Notes: a model not told the origin generated them from the sequence alone. A stretch of 64,000 nt of DNA from Variovorax sp. YR216 (GCF_900107745.1 NZ_FNRO01000008.1:156164-220163); one strand, 5' to 3'; shown: positions 48,514 through 58,887, counted from the stretch's first letter. Made by a program: numbers and translations.

Positions 48514-49392
48514 TCAGTGTCCGCAGCACGATGACTTCACCGCCGGCAGCGGCGGCAACTCGGCCGATGGGCCGCAGCAGCTGGCAGCAGGTTTCGCTTC
48601 GGCGCCGTGACGGTGCGACACCACCGCAGCGAGCACCGACAGGGCGATCTCCTCGGGCGTGGTCGCGGGCATCGGATAGCCGGCGGGCGCCACGATCGCC
48701 TCGACCGCATCGGCTTGTTCGCCGGCGGCGACGAGCGAGGCCTTCAGCACCTGCGCCTTTTTCGCGCTCGCGACGAAGGAGACCTGCCGCGCTGCGAGTC
48801 CGAGCGCGAGGCGCAGCGCCTGCAGGTCGCGCCGCCCCTGCGTCGCGACCACCACCCACGCACCGGGTGCGATCTGCGGCGTGACCATCGCCGGATCGTC
48901 GGTCGCGAAGACCTGCCGCGCATCGGGGTACGCACCGGCGTCGGCGTCCTGCGCGACGAGCGTCACTGCGAAGCCCACCCGCGGCGCGAGTTGGGCGAGG
49001 CTCGCGGCGACGGGCGACGCGCCGATCACGACGAGCCTTGCCAGCGGCAGGACCGGATCGACGAACAGCTCGAGCGTGCCGCCGGAATGGCAGGCCATGC
49101 CGAACTCGAGCACGTCGCCCAGATCCTTTTCTTCGCCTTCGGCGGTGGGCGCGATACGGATGAGCCGTGCATGCCCGTCGGCCAGCACCTGGCGCACCGT
49201 GCGCATCACGGCCGGTTGCGCGCAGCCACCGCCGATCCAGCCGTGGAATGCGCCGTCGGCGGTGACCACGGCCTTGTCGCCGGGATGCGCCGATGCGGGC
49301 GCGAGCGCCTTGATCACGCTGACGAGCGCGTAAGGCGTGCCGGCCTGTTGCAGCCGGTGCGCGGCATCGAGGACGGTGTCGATCTGGGTCAT
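48514..49392 (-). CDS. XdhC/CoxF-family molybdoenzyme maturation protein
   Basis: A 292-residue protein of the XdhC/CoxI family, which binds the molybdenum cofactor, promotes its sulfuration and inserts it into the apoenzyme. The N-terminal XdhC_CoxI domain holds the GWIGGGCAQPAV motif, and the C-terminal Rossmann-type domain begins LVVIGASPVAASLAQLA. The last 25 residues end with two Cys pairs (CCGP and CCGH), an unusual tail. It lies 58 bp after coxE and 1 bp before mocA. In cox clusters the equivalent gene is called coxF or coxI. Confidence 0.85.
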   Translation of the reverse strand: MTQIDTVLDAAHRLQQAGTPYALVSVIKALAPASAHPGDKAVVTADGAFHGWIGGGCAQPAVMRTVRQVLADGHARLIRIAPTAEGEEKDLGDVLEFGMACHSGGTLELFVDPVLPLARLVVIGASPVAASLAQLAPRVGFAVTLVAQDADAGAYPDARQVFATDDPAMVTPQIAPGAWVVVATQGRRDLQALRLALGLAARQVSFVASAKKAQVLKASLVAAGEQADAVEAIVAPAGYPMPATTPEEIALSVLAAVVSHRHGAEAKPAASCCGPSAELPPLPAVKSSCCGH

Positions 49393-49450
49393 GGCAACTC
49401 CTTCTCCTGGCGGCGAAGACCTCGGTTGGATCGTGTTCGATGACGGTTGT

Positions 49451-50617
49451 TCATCGCAGGTGGCGCGCGAGTTCGGCGAGGTCGCGCAGGCTGTTCAGCC
49501 GCTCGAAGCCTTCGACCAGATTGCCGTGCGCCGCCACGTGCGCAATCGCCTGCGAGGCGGGCGGTTTGTCCGATGGATGGAACCAGCGGATGAGCGCGCC
49601 ACGCCGCCGCACGTGTGCGAGTTCCTCGGCGAGCCGCTGCGGCTCGTCGGCATCGAAACCGTCGGACAGCACCCAGACCCGTGCATTGCGGGTGAGCTGC
49701 GCCCGCGCGTGCACGCGGTGAAAGTCGGCCACGCTGGTCGCGATGCGGGTGCCGCCGCCGAAGTCGGCGGTGACCGCGTTGATCTTCTCCTGCACCGCCG
49801 CCGAGTCGCTGCGCAGCAGGGGCGTCACTTCCGCCAGACGGGTGTGGAAGACGAACACGCGCGCGTTCATGGCGGACACGAAGGCGCGCGCGATGCGCAG
49901 GAAGAGCTGCGCGTGGGTTTCCATCGAGCGGCTCACATCGACGAGGATGAAGAGCCTCGGCCAGTCGCGGCGCGGGGCGCGCCATACCGGATGCAGCGGC
50001 AGGCCGCCGGTGCGCAGGCTCGCACGCAGGGTGCGGCGAACATCGAGGCGGCGGCCCTGCGGGCTGGCTCGCAGGCGGCGGGTGAGCCGCCTGTGCAGGC
50101 GCCGCGCGATGCGTTCCGCGAGACGCTCGAGTTCGGAGAGGTCCTGCGGCAGCCACTGCGAAAACGACCGGTCGTGCAGCGCGTCGGTGCGGCTCGCGCC
50201 GCCTTGCGCTCGGTCACGGCTTTCCTCTTGCGGCAGGGCGGCAGGCGGGTGCAGTGCGCTGTCGGAAGTCGACGGGCGCGCCTGCGGCGAGGCGGCGTCG
50301 AGTTGCTCGTGCAGGCTCTTCACCACCTGCGGCAGGTGGCGGCTCGGGCGCGTCGCGCCGCTCAGCCGCGTCTTCCCCTTGACACGATCGGGGTGCCAGT
50401 AGGCGTCGAACAGTTCCGGCCAGCGGCGCCAGTCGCGCGCGTCATGGCAGGCGATCGAGCGCCACGCCGCGTCGAGCCGCGCGGCGCGCTCGACCGGCAC
50501 CCGCAGGGCGGCTTGCACCATCGCCTGCTGCTCCGCGATGCCGACCGTGAGGCCGTGGTCGCGCAGCAGCGCCGCGAAGCCGGCAATGCTGTCGAGCGGT
50601 CGAGCGAGTGTGTTCAT
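49451..50617 (-). CDS. coxE: CoxE-like von Willebrand factor A protein
   Basis: A 388-residue cytoplasmic protein. The C-terminal half is a VWA domain with the MIDAS motif DVSRS in FILVDVSRSME and a later SDGFDADEP. In Oligotropha-type cox clusters, CoxE works with the AAA+ protein CoxD in inserting sulfur and copper into the CO dehydrogenase active site. The central region (about residues 100-150) is low-complexity and probably disordered. Its ATG at 50617 overlaps the coxD stop by 4 bp. Confidence 0.88.
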   Translation of the reverse strand: MNTLARPLDSIAGFAALLRDHGLTVGIAEQQAMVQAALRVPVERAARLDAAWRSIACHDARDWRRWPELFDAYWHPDRVKGKTRLSGATRPSRHLPQVVKSLHEQLDAASPQARPSTSDSALHPPAALPQEESRDRAQGGASRTDALHDRSFSQWLPQDLSELERLAERIARRLHRRLTRRLRASPQGRRLDVRRTLRASLRTGGLPLHPVWRAPRRDWPRLFILVDVSRSMETHAQLFLRIARAFVSAMNARVFVFHTRLAEVTPLLRSDSAAVQEKINAVTADFGGGTRIATSVADFHRVHARAQLTRNARVWVLSDGFDADEPQRLAEELAHVRRRGALIRWFHPSDKPPASQAIAHVAAHGNLVEGFERLNSLRDLAELARHLR

Positions 50618-51519
50618 GTGGGTTGCGGCGCCTTCTCGGCGACGCCGACCGTGCGCCGGCCTTCGATGAGCTGCCGCACCCGCTCCTCGCCGAGCTGGAA
50701 GCGGTCCTCGCGCGTCTTGAGCAGGCAGGCCAGCGTGCCCGCGAGCGCATGCGGATCGTCCGGCAGAGCCTTGAAGTCGAGACGGTGCAGCGCGCGCACC
50801 CAATCCAGCGTCTCGGCGATGCCGGGCACCTTTTCCAGGTCCTCGCGCCGCAGGCGCTGCACGAAGGCCACCGCCTGCTCGATCAGGGCGCTCTCGGCCT
50901 GCGGCAGCGTGGCGCGCACGATCGCGATCTCGCGCGCAAGCGTCGGGTACTCGAGGTAGTGATAGAGACAGCGCCGCCGCAGCGCATCAGAGAGCTCGCG
51001 CGTGCCGTTGCTGGTCAGCACCACCTGCGGCACGTGCTTCGCGCGCAGGGTGCCGAGCTCGGGCACGGTGATCTGGTAGTCGGCCAGCACTTCGAGCAGG
51101 AAGGCTTCGAATGCCTCGTCGGCGCGGTCGATCTCGTCGATGAGCAGCACGCAGGGCGCATCGCTCGAGATGGCCTGCAGCAGCGGGCGTTCGAGGAGGT
51201 AGTCGCGCGCGAAGAGATCGGCTTCCTTCATGCCCTGCGGCTGGGTCTCGTGAAGGCGGATCGCGAGCAGTTGCCGGCCGTAGTTCCACTCGTAGGCGGC
51301 CTGCGAGAGGTCCAGCCCTTCGTGGCACTGCAGGCGTACCAGCGCGCGGCCCTGGGCACGTGCAAGCGCATCCGCGAGCGAGGTCTTGCCGACGCCGGCA
51401 TCGCCTTCGACCAGCAGCGGCCGCTGCAACTCGGCCGCCAGCCACAGCGTGGTGGCGAGCGCCTCGTCGGCGATGTAGCCGGCGCGGTGCAGGGATTCGC
51501 GCAGCTCGGCTTCGGTCAT
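50614..51519 (-). CDS. coxD: CoxD-like MoxR AAA+ ATPase
   Basis: A 301-residue AAA+ ATPase of the MoxR group. Walker A is GDAGVGKT (residues 39-46), Walker B LLIDEIDRAD, sensor 1 is in VVLTSNGTRELSD, and the arginine-rich DALRRRCLYHYLEYP segment follows. CoxD is needed for post-translational assembly of the [CuSMoO2] site of CO dehydrogenase. It overlaps coxE by 4 bp and starts 4 bp after coxG. The ATG at 51519 was chosen over a much longer open frame, which is only a shadow of coxG. Confidence 0.9.
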   Translation of the reverse strand: MTEAELRESLHRAGYIADEALATTLWLAAELQRPLLVEGDAGVGKTSLADALARAQGRALVRLQCHEGLDLSQAAYEWNYGRQLLAIRLHETQPQGMKEADLFARDYLLERPLLQAISSDAPCVLLIDEIDRADEAFEAFLLEVLADYQITVPELGTLRAKHVPQVVLTSNGTRELSDALRRRCLYHYLEYPTLAREIAIVRATLPQAESALIEQAVAFVQRLRREDLEKVPGIAETLDWVRALHRLDFKALPDDPHALAGTLACLLKTREDRFQLGEERVRQLIEGRRTVGVAEKAPQPT

Positions 51520-51523
51520 GGGA

Positions 51524-52150
51524 TCAGGTTCGCTTGCCGCCGCGCCCCGCGAACCAGCCTTTGACGAGGGCCCACAGCATCGCGAGTGCGTTGAGCTCGC
51601 GCTGCCTGGGTGGCGCGACAGATGCGGCGGAGGCGGCGGAGGCGGCGGGCTCGGGTGCACCCGCAGGCGCGGCATCGTCGCTGGCAGGCCCCGGCAGCCC
51701 CGCCGCGACAACACGGAAGTTGTCGACGAACTGCACGAGCAGCATGTCGGAGACCGGCACCAGCAGACGGCTGCCGAACTGCGCGAACTTGCCGCTGACT
51801 GTGACGACCGCCTGCCCGGCCAGCACCGACGTGGCCGGCGTTTCGCCGGGCTCGATGGTCGCGCCCAGTTCCATCGATGCGGACGAGCCGCTGCGGTCGG
51901 CACCCTTGCCGAGCATGCGCAGCTTCTTCGCCGCGTCATCGAGTTCGAGCACTTCGATGTCGCCCGCGAAGGCCGCGTTGGCAGGGCCGACCTTGACCTT
52001 CACGTTGCCCTTGTAGTGCGTGTCGTCGACCTGTTCGGTGATTGCCGCGCCGGGCATCAGGCCGGCCACGGTCTTGACGTCGCGCAGCACCTGCCACGCG
52101 CGAGCTGCGTCCACATCGAGCGGATAGCGTTTGTCGAGCTTGACTTCCAT
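51524..52150 (-). CDS. coxG: CO dehydrogenase subunit G (CoxG)
   Basis: A 208-residue protein with an N-terminal SRPBCC-type lipid-binding domain (residues 1-145; MEVKLDKRYPLDVDAARAW, then LMPGAAITEQVDD). A disordered Ala/Pro-rich linker (about 150-180) and a hydrophobic C-terminal helix (about 188-203, LNALAMLWALVKGWFAG) follow. CoxG is linked to membrane attachment of CO dehydrogenase and to quinone delivery, which suits this lipid-pocket-plus-anchor design. It begins 10 bp after coxL and precedes coxD by 4 bp. Confidence 0.9.
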   Translation of the reverse strand: MEVKLDKRYPLDVDAARAWQVLRDVKTVAGLMPGAAITEQVDDTHYKGNVKVKVGPANAAFAGDIEVLELDDAAKKLRMLGKGADRSGSSASMELGATIEPGETPATSVLAGQAVVTVSGKFAQFGSRLLVPVSDMLLVQFVDNFRVVAAGLPGPASDDAAPAGAPEPAASAASAASVAPPRQRELNALAMLWALVKGWFAGRGGKRT

Positions 52151-52160
52151 CGTGTCCTTC

Positions 52161-54571
<2,411 letters not shown>

Positions 54572-54575
<4 letters not shown>

Positions 54576-55063
54576 GCGGCCACCTTTTCGGTTTGCTGGA
54601 GCTTCGCGGCCGCGTGCAGCACGGCTTTGACGATGTTCTGGTAGCCGGTGCACCGACAGAGGTTGCCGCTCATGCCGGCGCGGACTTCCTCTTCCGTCGG
54701 GTTCGGGTTCTCCTGCAGGAAGCGGTAGGCCCGCATCAGCATCCCCGGCGTGCAGAAGCCGCATTGCAGGCCGTGCTGCGTGTAGAAGCCCTCCTGCACC
54801 GCATGCAGCACCGCCCCCTGCGCAAGCCCTTCGACGGTGAGCACGTCGGAGCCTTCGCACTGCACCGCGAGGTGCGTGCAGCTCTTGACCGACTGGCCGT
54901 CGAGGTCGACGGTGCAGGCGCCGCAATGCGACGTCTCGCAACCGATGTGCGCGCCGGTGAGCTGGCATTCCTCGCGCAGGAAGTGCACCAGCAGCATGCG
55001 CGGCTCGACCGCCTTCTCGACGCGCCTGCCGTTGACGTTCATGTGAACGAGTTGCTTGGTCAT
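54572..55063 (-). CDS. coxS: Aerobic carbon monoxide dehydrogenase, small iron-sulfur subunit
   Basis: A 163-residue subunit with two [2Fe-2S] clusters that pass electrons from the Mo-Cu site to FAD. The plant-ferredoxin-like cluster uses Cys42, 47, 50 and 62 (GCETSHCGAC). The second cluster uses Cys101, 104, 136 and 138 (CGFC and NLCRC). The numbering is nearly identical to characterised CoxS proteins. The ATG at 55063 is 28 bp after coxM and the stop overlaps coxL by 4 bp. Confidence 0.96.
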
Positions 55064-55091
55064 GAGTTGGGTCTCCGTCGTTCCGGTTCGT

Positions 55092-55955
55092 CTATTGGCA
55101 GCGTGCGGCGGCCTTCGCGATTGCGCGGCGGACCATCTGGCCGGCCATCGCGATCTTGTAGTCGCGGTCGCCGCGCAGGTCATCGACCGGGTCGCAGATC
55201 GCCATCGCCTTCGCGGCGGCGTCGGCCATGGATGCGGCATCGAGCGGCTTGCCGATCAGCGCGGCTTCGGCGTCCGCGGCACGCAGCGCCGTCGGTGCGA
55301 GATTGGTGAGCGCGATGCGTGCGTGGCTGACATTGGCGCCGTCCATGCGCAACACCACGGCGGCGGCGGCCGTGGCCCAGTCGCCGGTCTTGCGCTTGAG
55401 CTTCTGGTACGCATAGCCAGTCTTCGGCGCGAAGGCAGCCACGCGGATCTCGACCAGGATTTCGTCCTCCGCCATGTCGGTCATGTACGTGCCCTGGAAG
55501 AAGGCTTCGGCCTTCACTTCGCGCCGGCCCTTGGGGCCTTCGAGCACGAAAACCGCATCGAGCGCGATCGAGAGCGCCGGATGGTCGTTGGCCGGATCGC
55601 CGTGGGCGATGTCGCCGCCGATGGTGCCGCGGTTGCGCACCTGCGGGTCGGCGATTTGCTGCGCCGCTTCGGGCAGCAGCGGGACTTTCTGCCACAACAG
55701 AGGCGAACGGATGAGTTCGTTCTCGACGGTCATCGCGCCGATCACGACCGCCCCGCCGTCCTCGCGGATGCCACGAAGCGCGTCGATGCGGTTCAGGTCG
55801 ATGAGGTGCGTCGGCTGCGCGAAGCGCAGCTTCATCATCGGCAGCAGGCTGTGACCGCCGGCCAGCAGCTTGGCGTCGCCGCCGAGCGTGCCCAGGAGCT
55901 GGATGGCATCGCCCACCGAGCGGGGCGCGTGATAGTCGAATCCGGAGGGAATCAT
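55092..55955 (-). CDS. coxM: Aerobic carbon monoxide dehydrogenase, medium FAD subunit
   Basis: A 287-residue flavoprotein subunit and the first gene of the cox operon. Both FAD-binding motifs of the family are present, AGGHS at residues 32-36 and TIGGD at 111-115, the same positions as in Oligotropha CoxM. The subunit passes electrons from the iron-sulfur protein to the respiratory chain. I chose the ATG at 55955 (MIPSGFDYHAP), which has a strong AGGAGA Shine-Dalgarno. The 196-bp gap to rcoM carries the CO-responsive promoter candidate. Confidence 0.95.
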   Translation of the reverse strand: MIPSGFDYHAPRSVGDAIQLLGTLGGDAKLLAGGHSLLPMMKLRFAQPTHLIDLNRIDALRGIREDGGAVVIGAMTVENELIRSPLLWQKVPLLPEAAQQIADPQVRNRGTIGGDIAHGDPANDHPALSIALDAVFVLEGPKGRREVKAEAFFQGTYMTDMAEDEILVEIRVAAFAPKTGYAYQKLKRKTGDWATAAAAVVLRMDGANVSHARIALTNLAPTALRAADAEAALIGKPLDAASMADAAAKAMAICDPVDDLRGDRDYKIAMAGQMVRRAIAKAAARCQ

Positions 55956-56034
55956 CGTGCCTGTCTCCTGTTGTTCTGACGCGCAGCGCGTGCCGGGCCC
56001 GGGTTTGCGGGTCGGCGGATAAGTTAGTTCCAGC

Positions 56035-56109
56035 GCGCGAAAGACAGCGATTTGCCGCACGAAGGTCGGCGGTGCGTGCACGAAATGCGCCTCCGCTGCA
56101 TGAAATGCG
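56035..56109 (-). promoter_or_regulatory. Direct-repeat array upstream of coxM (candidate RcoM operator)
   Basis: Three related 12-mers start at 56057 (GCACGAAGGTCG), 56078 (GCACGAAATGCG) and 56098 (GCATGAAATGCG), spaced 21 and 20 bp. On the coxM strand the consensus reads CGCATTTCGTGC. A weaker fourth copy may start at 56035 (GCGCGAAAGACA), 22 bp away. RcoM from Burkholderia is reported to bind three direct repeats 21 bp apart, which this matches. The array lies about 100-155 bp upstream of the coxM start. Confidence 0.75.
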
Positions 56110-56151
56110 TCGGGCCGCGATGCGGAGCGGGCGCGCCCGGCTCGCGCCGGA

Positions 56152-56898
56152 TCAGCCGCGCAAGGCCTCGATCTCCGCGATACCGAGCTGCTCCAGCAGC
56201 CGCGGGACGCTGGTGCGCGCGACCGGCAGCGGGGTCGCTTCCCCGCGCAGCTTGAGGCTGACCTTGCCGTCGTCACGCAGGATCTGCTCCGCGTAGTCGA
56301 GGTTGGCGAGGTAGCTGCGATGAATGCGCAGGAACGACACGCCGTCGAGCCGCTCGGCCAGATCGCTGATGTTGAGGTTGCAGAAGCTCGACCCCTGCGC
56401 GGTGCTGACCCAGGTGTAGTGGCCCTCCGCGCGTATGTAAGTCACCGCCTCGATGTCGACCAGCACGATGCGGTTCTGCGACACGGTCGGGATCTTCTGC
56501 AGCTGCCGCTTGGCCTGCGGCTTCTGCACCGCCGGCTCCTCGCCGGCCACGAGCTCGGTGATGTCATAGAAGATCAGTGTGTAGCTCGCGGTGTCGCCGC
56601 GAAGGTCCGACAGCTTCGCGACCTTGATGAGCAGCACCCTTTCGGGGATGTTGATGATCATCGTCATCGGCGGCGGATTGCTCACCGGGCATTCGGCCTG
56701 GTCGAGCAGGAACTTGACCTTCGGCTGCGAGCGCTCGGGGTGGAACGACAGCACCATCTTCTCGAACGGTTCCTTGTCTTCGACTGGCAGTACCCGGCGA
56801 GCGAAGCTGTTCATCGCGACGACGCGCAAGTCGCGGTCGAGCTGGACCACCCCGACGTCCGAGCGCTCGAGCAAGTACAGGGGGCTGCGACTTTGCAT
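56152..56898 (-). CDS. rcoM: CO-sensing heme PAS/LytTR regulator RcoM
   Basis: A 248-residue one-component regulator. The N-terminal PAS domain (about 1-115) contains His53 (SFHPERSQ), Cys70 (CPVSNPPP) and Met80 (MTMIINIPERVL). These align with the heme ligands His74, Cys94 and Met104 known for Burkholderia RcoM-2. The C-terminal LytTR DNA-binding domain (about 140-245) includes RIHRSYLANLDY. CO should displace the Met ligand and activate DNA binding. The gene lies 196 bp upstream of coxM on the same strand. GGAG precedes the ATG at 56898. The residue match uses my recollection of the RcoM-2 sequence. Confidence 0.9.
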   Translation of the reverse strand: MQSRSPLYLLERSDVGVVQLDRDLRVVAMNSFARRVLPVEDKEPFEKMVLSFHPERSQPKVKFLLDQAECPVSNPPPMTMIINIPERVLLIKVAKLSDLRGDTASYTLIFYDITELVAGEEPAVQKPQAKRQLQKIPTVSQNRIVLVDIEAVTYIRAEGHYTWVSTAQGSSFCNLNISDLAERLDGVSFLRIHRSYLANLDYAEQILRDDGKVSLKLRGEATPLPVARTSVPRLLEQLGIAEIEALRG

Positions 56899-57004
56899 GC
56901 GTGTCTCCGTGGTCCGGGCCTGGATGGCCGGTGGTCCGATTGAAGCACTGTTGCGCGGCGTTGCGCAGGGGGGTGAGCCCGCAGCCCTGGGCTAGCATCG
57001 ACGC

Positions 57005-57232
57005 GTGGTCCTGCCTGAACTCATCGATGCCGCCTCTGCCCGCGAACTGACGCAGCGGCTCGGCGATCGCCTTCGCAACGAGGGCATCGCCGGCTTCCGC
57101 GCGCCGCCGCCGGAACCCACCACTTGCTGCGGACGGGGTTGCAACGGCTGCGTCTGGGAGGGCTACTTCGCGGCGCTCGGATGGTGGCGCGACGATGCGC
57201 TGGAGCTGCTCACGCAGGCGCGAGGCGTCTAG
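57005..57232 (+). CDS. Oxidoreductase-like domain protein
   Basis: A 75-residue protein with the signature CCGRGCNGCVWEGYF, typical of the oxidoreductase-like domain found in a small Cys-rich family. The cysteines probably bind a metal. The only plausible start is the GTG at 57005; there is no internal Met. It is divergent from rcoM and convergent with a TetR gene, sharing a palindrome at their stop codons. A link to CO metabolism is not supported beyond adjacency. Confidence 0.72.
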   Translation: MVLPELIDAASARELTQRLGDRLRNEGIAGFRAPPPEPTTCCGRGCNGCVWEGYFAALGWWRDDALELLTQARGV

Positions 57233-57248
57233 GGCTCGTTCGCCCTAG
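57229..57248. terminator. Palindromic convergent-junction element, copy 2
   Basis: A perfect 7-bp inverted repeat CTAGGGC/GCCCTAG with loop TCGTTC. It contains the stop codons of both flanking genes (57230-57232 and 57245-57247). It matches 17 of 20 positions of the element at 7307-7326. A bidirectional 3'-end function is likely. Confidence 0.55.
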
Positions 57249-57904
57249 AGGCCTTTCTCGACCATGTCCAGCAGGCGCTGCCCGAGTGCATCGACCTGCG
57301 CACGCGGCAACCCGCGCAAGGGACCGTCGATGACGAGCATCGCCAGGCCGTGGACCGCAGACCACGCCAGGTATTCAGCGCCCGGACGACGCGAGGCCGG
57401 CATGGCGCCGGCTTCGACGAGGCGATCGAGCGCGGCACCGAGGAGCTGGAAGGGATTGAGCCCGCTGTCGCCGCTCTTGGCCTGATCGGGTTGCGCCCCG
57501 ACGTCCACCTGCGTCGCGAAGGCGGTGCGGAAGAGGCCGGTTTCCAACTGCGCGAAGCGCAAGTAGCCGGTGCCCACTGCGCGTACGCTCGCGCGCGCGA
57601 AGGCAACCTGATCGCGCGTCGGGCTCAGCGTGGCGAGCTCGGTCTCCATCGCGCGCGCGACTGCGGCCAGCGCGGCCGCCCTGACCGCCTGCAGGAGCGC
57701 CTGCCGGTTTTCGAAGTGCCGATAGGCCGCATTGGGAACCACACCCGCGCGCCGCGTCGCCTCGCGCAGCACCACGGCCTCGGGGCCGCCATCGCGTGCC
57801 AGCTCGACGCCCGCCTGGAGCAGTGCGCGCCGGAGATCGCCATGGCGGTAGGTGCTGCGCGCAGGCGGTGCGGAGGTGGCCCGGATGGTCATGCGGTCTT
57901 TCAT
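57245..57904 (-). CDS. TetR/AcrR family transcriptional regulator
   Basis: A 219-residue repressor. The helix-turn-helix lies at about residues 30-60 (TRRAGVVPNAAYRHFENRQAL), followed by a WHG-type helical ligand domain. Candidate starts are ATG at 57919, 57904 and 57892. I prefer 57904 because it places both upstream inverted repeats outside or at the edge of the coding region; none has a strong Shine-Dalgarno. It is divergent from a VOC-family gene and probably represses it and itself. Confidence 0.83.
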   Translation of the reverse strand: MKDRMTIRATSAPPARSTYRHGDLRRALLQAGVELARDGGPEAVVLREATRRAGVVPNAAYRHFENRQALLQAVRAAALAAVARAMETELATLSPTRDQVAFARASVRAVGTGYLRFAQLETGLFRTAFATQVDVGAQPDQAKSGDSGLNPFQLLGAALDRLVEAGAMPASRRPGAEYLAWSAVHGLAMLVIDGPLRGLPRAQVDALGQRLLDMVEKGL

Positions 57905-57905
57905 G

Positions 57906-57954
57906 TGGACAGCGTCCATTATCTTTGCTATGGTCTTGTGGACGTTGTACACAA
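57906..57954. promoter_or_regulatory. Two inverted repeats between divergent TetR and VOC genes
   Basis: TGGAC-AGC-GTCCA occupies 57906-57918 and TTGTGGAC-GTT-GTACACAA (one mismatch) occupies 57936-57954. Both have 3-bp centres and share a GTGGAC half, as expected for sites of one TetR dimer. They overlap the presumed divergent promoters. Confidence 0.6.
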
Positions 57955-58007
57955 ACGCAACGGTTTCCCCATTCGATCTTCTCCATCCCATCGAAAAGGA
58001 GTTCTCC

Positions 58008-58430
58008 ATGCAGGTCCAGCCCTATCTGATGTTCAACGGCCGCTGCGAAGAAGCGCTCGAGTTCTACAAGAAGACGCTCGGCGCGCAGGTCACGATGCTG
58101 ATGCGTTTCAGCGAGAGCCCGGAACCGCCGCCGCCCGGATGCGCCCCGGTCGACGGGCAAAAGATCATGCACTCGGCCTTCACGGTCGGCGAATCGACCG
58201 TGATGGCGTCCGACGGGATGACCGTGGACGGCAAGCCGGTGTTCCAGGGCATTTCCCTCTCGCTGGTCGCAAAGGACGAGGCGGAAGCCAGGCGCCTCTT
58301 CGACGGGCTGGGCAACGGCGGCCAGGTGCAGATGCCACTGGGGAAGACCTTCTTCTCGCCGGCGTTCGGCATGCTGGCGGACCGCTTCGGCGTGTCCTGG
58401 ATGGTCGTGGTGATGCAGGACCCGGCCTGA
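58008..58430 (+). CDS. VOC family protein (PhnB/YjdN-like)
   Basis: A 140-residue protein of the glyoxalase/bleomycin-resistance fold, nearest to the PhnB/YjdN group (MQVQPYLMFNGRCEEALEFY, later HSAFTVGESTVMASDGM). Despite the name, this group has no proven role in phosphonate breakdown. The ATG at 58008 has an AAGGAG Shine-Dalgarno sequence. It is divergent from the TetR gene, which likely regulates it, so a small-molecule binding or detoxification role is plausible. Confidence 0.82.
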   Translation: MQVQPYLMFNGRCEEALEFYKKTLGAQVTMLMRFSESPEPPPPGCAPVDGQKIMHSAFTVGESTVMASDGMTVDGKPVFQGISLSLVAKDEAEARRLFDGLGNGGQVQMPLGKTFFSPAFGMLADRFGVSWMVVVMQDPA

Positions 58431-58521
58431 TCGCGGCGCGCCTCCGAGGCGACAGGCGCGGGCGGCCGGCTGCCCGTACATTCGGCGGTTCCATCCCTGA
58501 GAACCCAAGGAGCAACCGCCC

Positions 58522-58830
58522 ATGATTCACGTCGTCGCCGTCATCACCGCCAAGCCCGGCCAACGCGACAAGATCCTCGAGGCCTACCGCGCCAACCGGC
58601 CGGCCGTGCTGGCCGAGGAAGGCTGCATCGAATACACCGCCACCGTGGACGCGGCCGGAATGCCCGCTTCAAAGGGCACCTTCGGACCGGACACCTTCGT
58701 GGTGGTCGAGAAATGGGCAACGCTCGCCGCGCTGCAGGCCCACGCCGCCGCCCCGCACATGGCCGCCTACGGCGCCAAGACCAAGGAATGGACCGAGAGC
58801 CGCGTGATCCACGTCCTGGAACCCGCCTGA
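58522..58830 (+). CDS. Antibiotic biosynthesis monooxygenase (ABM) family protein
   Basis: A 102-residue ferredoxin-like-fold protein (MIHVVAVITAKPGQRDKILEAY, later VVEKWATLAALQAHAAAPHM). This is the ABM/quinol monooxygenase family of YgiN type, which is cofactor-free and acts as a dimer. The substrate is not known. It has an AAGGAG Shine-Dalgarno sequence, lies 91 bp after the VOC gene, and is followed by a strong terminator. Confidence 0.85.
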   Translation: MIHVVAVITAKPGQRDKILEAYRANRPAVLAEEGCIEYTATVDAAGMPASKGTFGPDTFVVVEKWATLAALQAHAAAPHMAAYGAKTKEWTESRVIHVLEPA

Positions 58831-58847
58831 TCCACAGCCCCAAAGCA

Positions 58848-58875
58848 AAAAAGCGCGCCCTCGGGCGCGCTTTTT
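58848..58875 (+). terminator. Rho-independent terminator after the ABM gene
   Basis: AAAAAGCGCGCCC is followed by its near-exact inverse GGGCGCGCTTTTT, giving a GC-rich stem with A and T tracts on either side. It works in both directions on paper and lies 18 bp after the stop codon. Confidence 0.9.
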
Positions 58876-58887
58876 CGTTCGCAGGCT

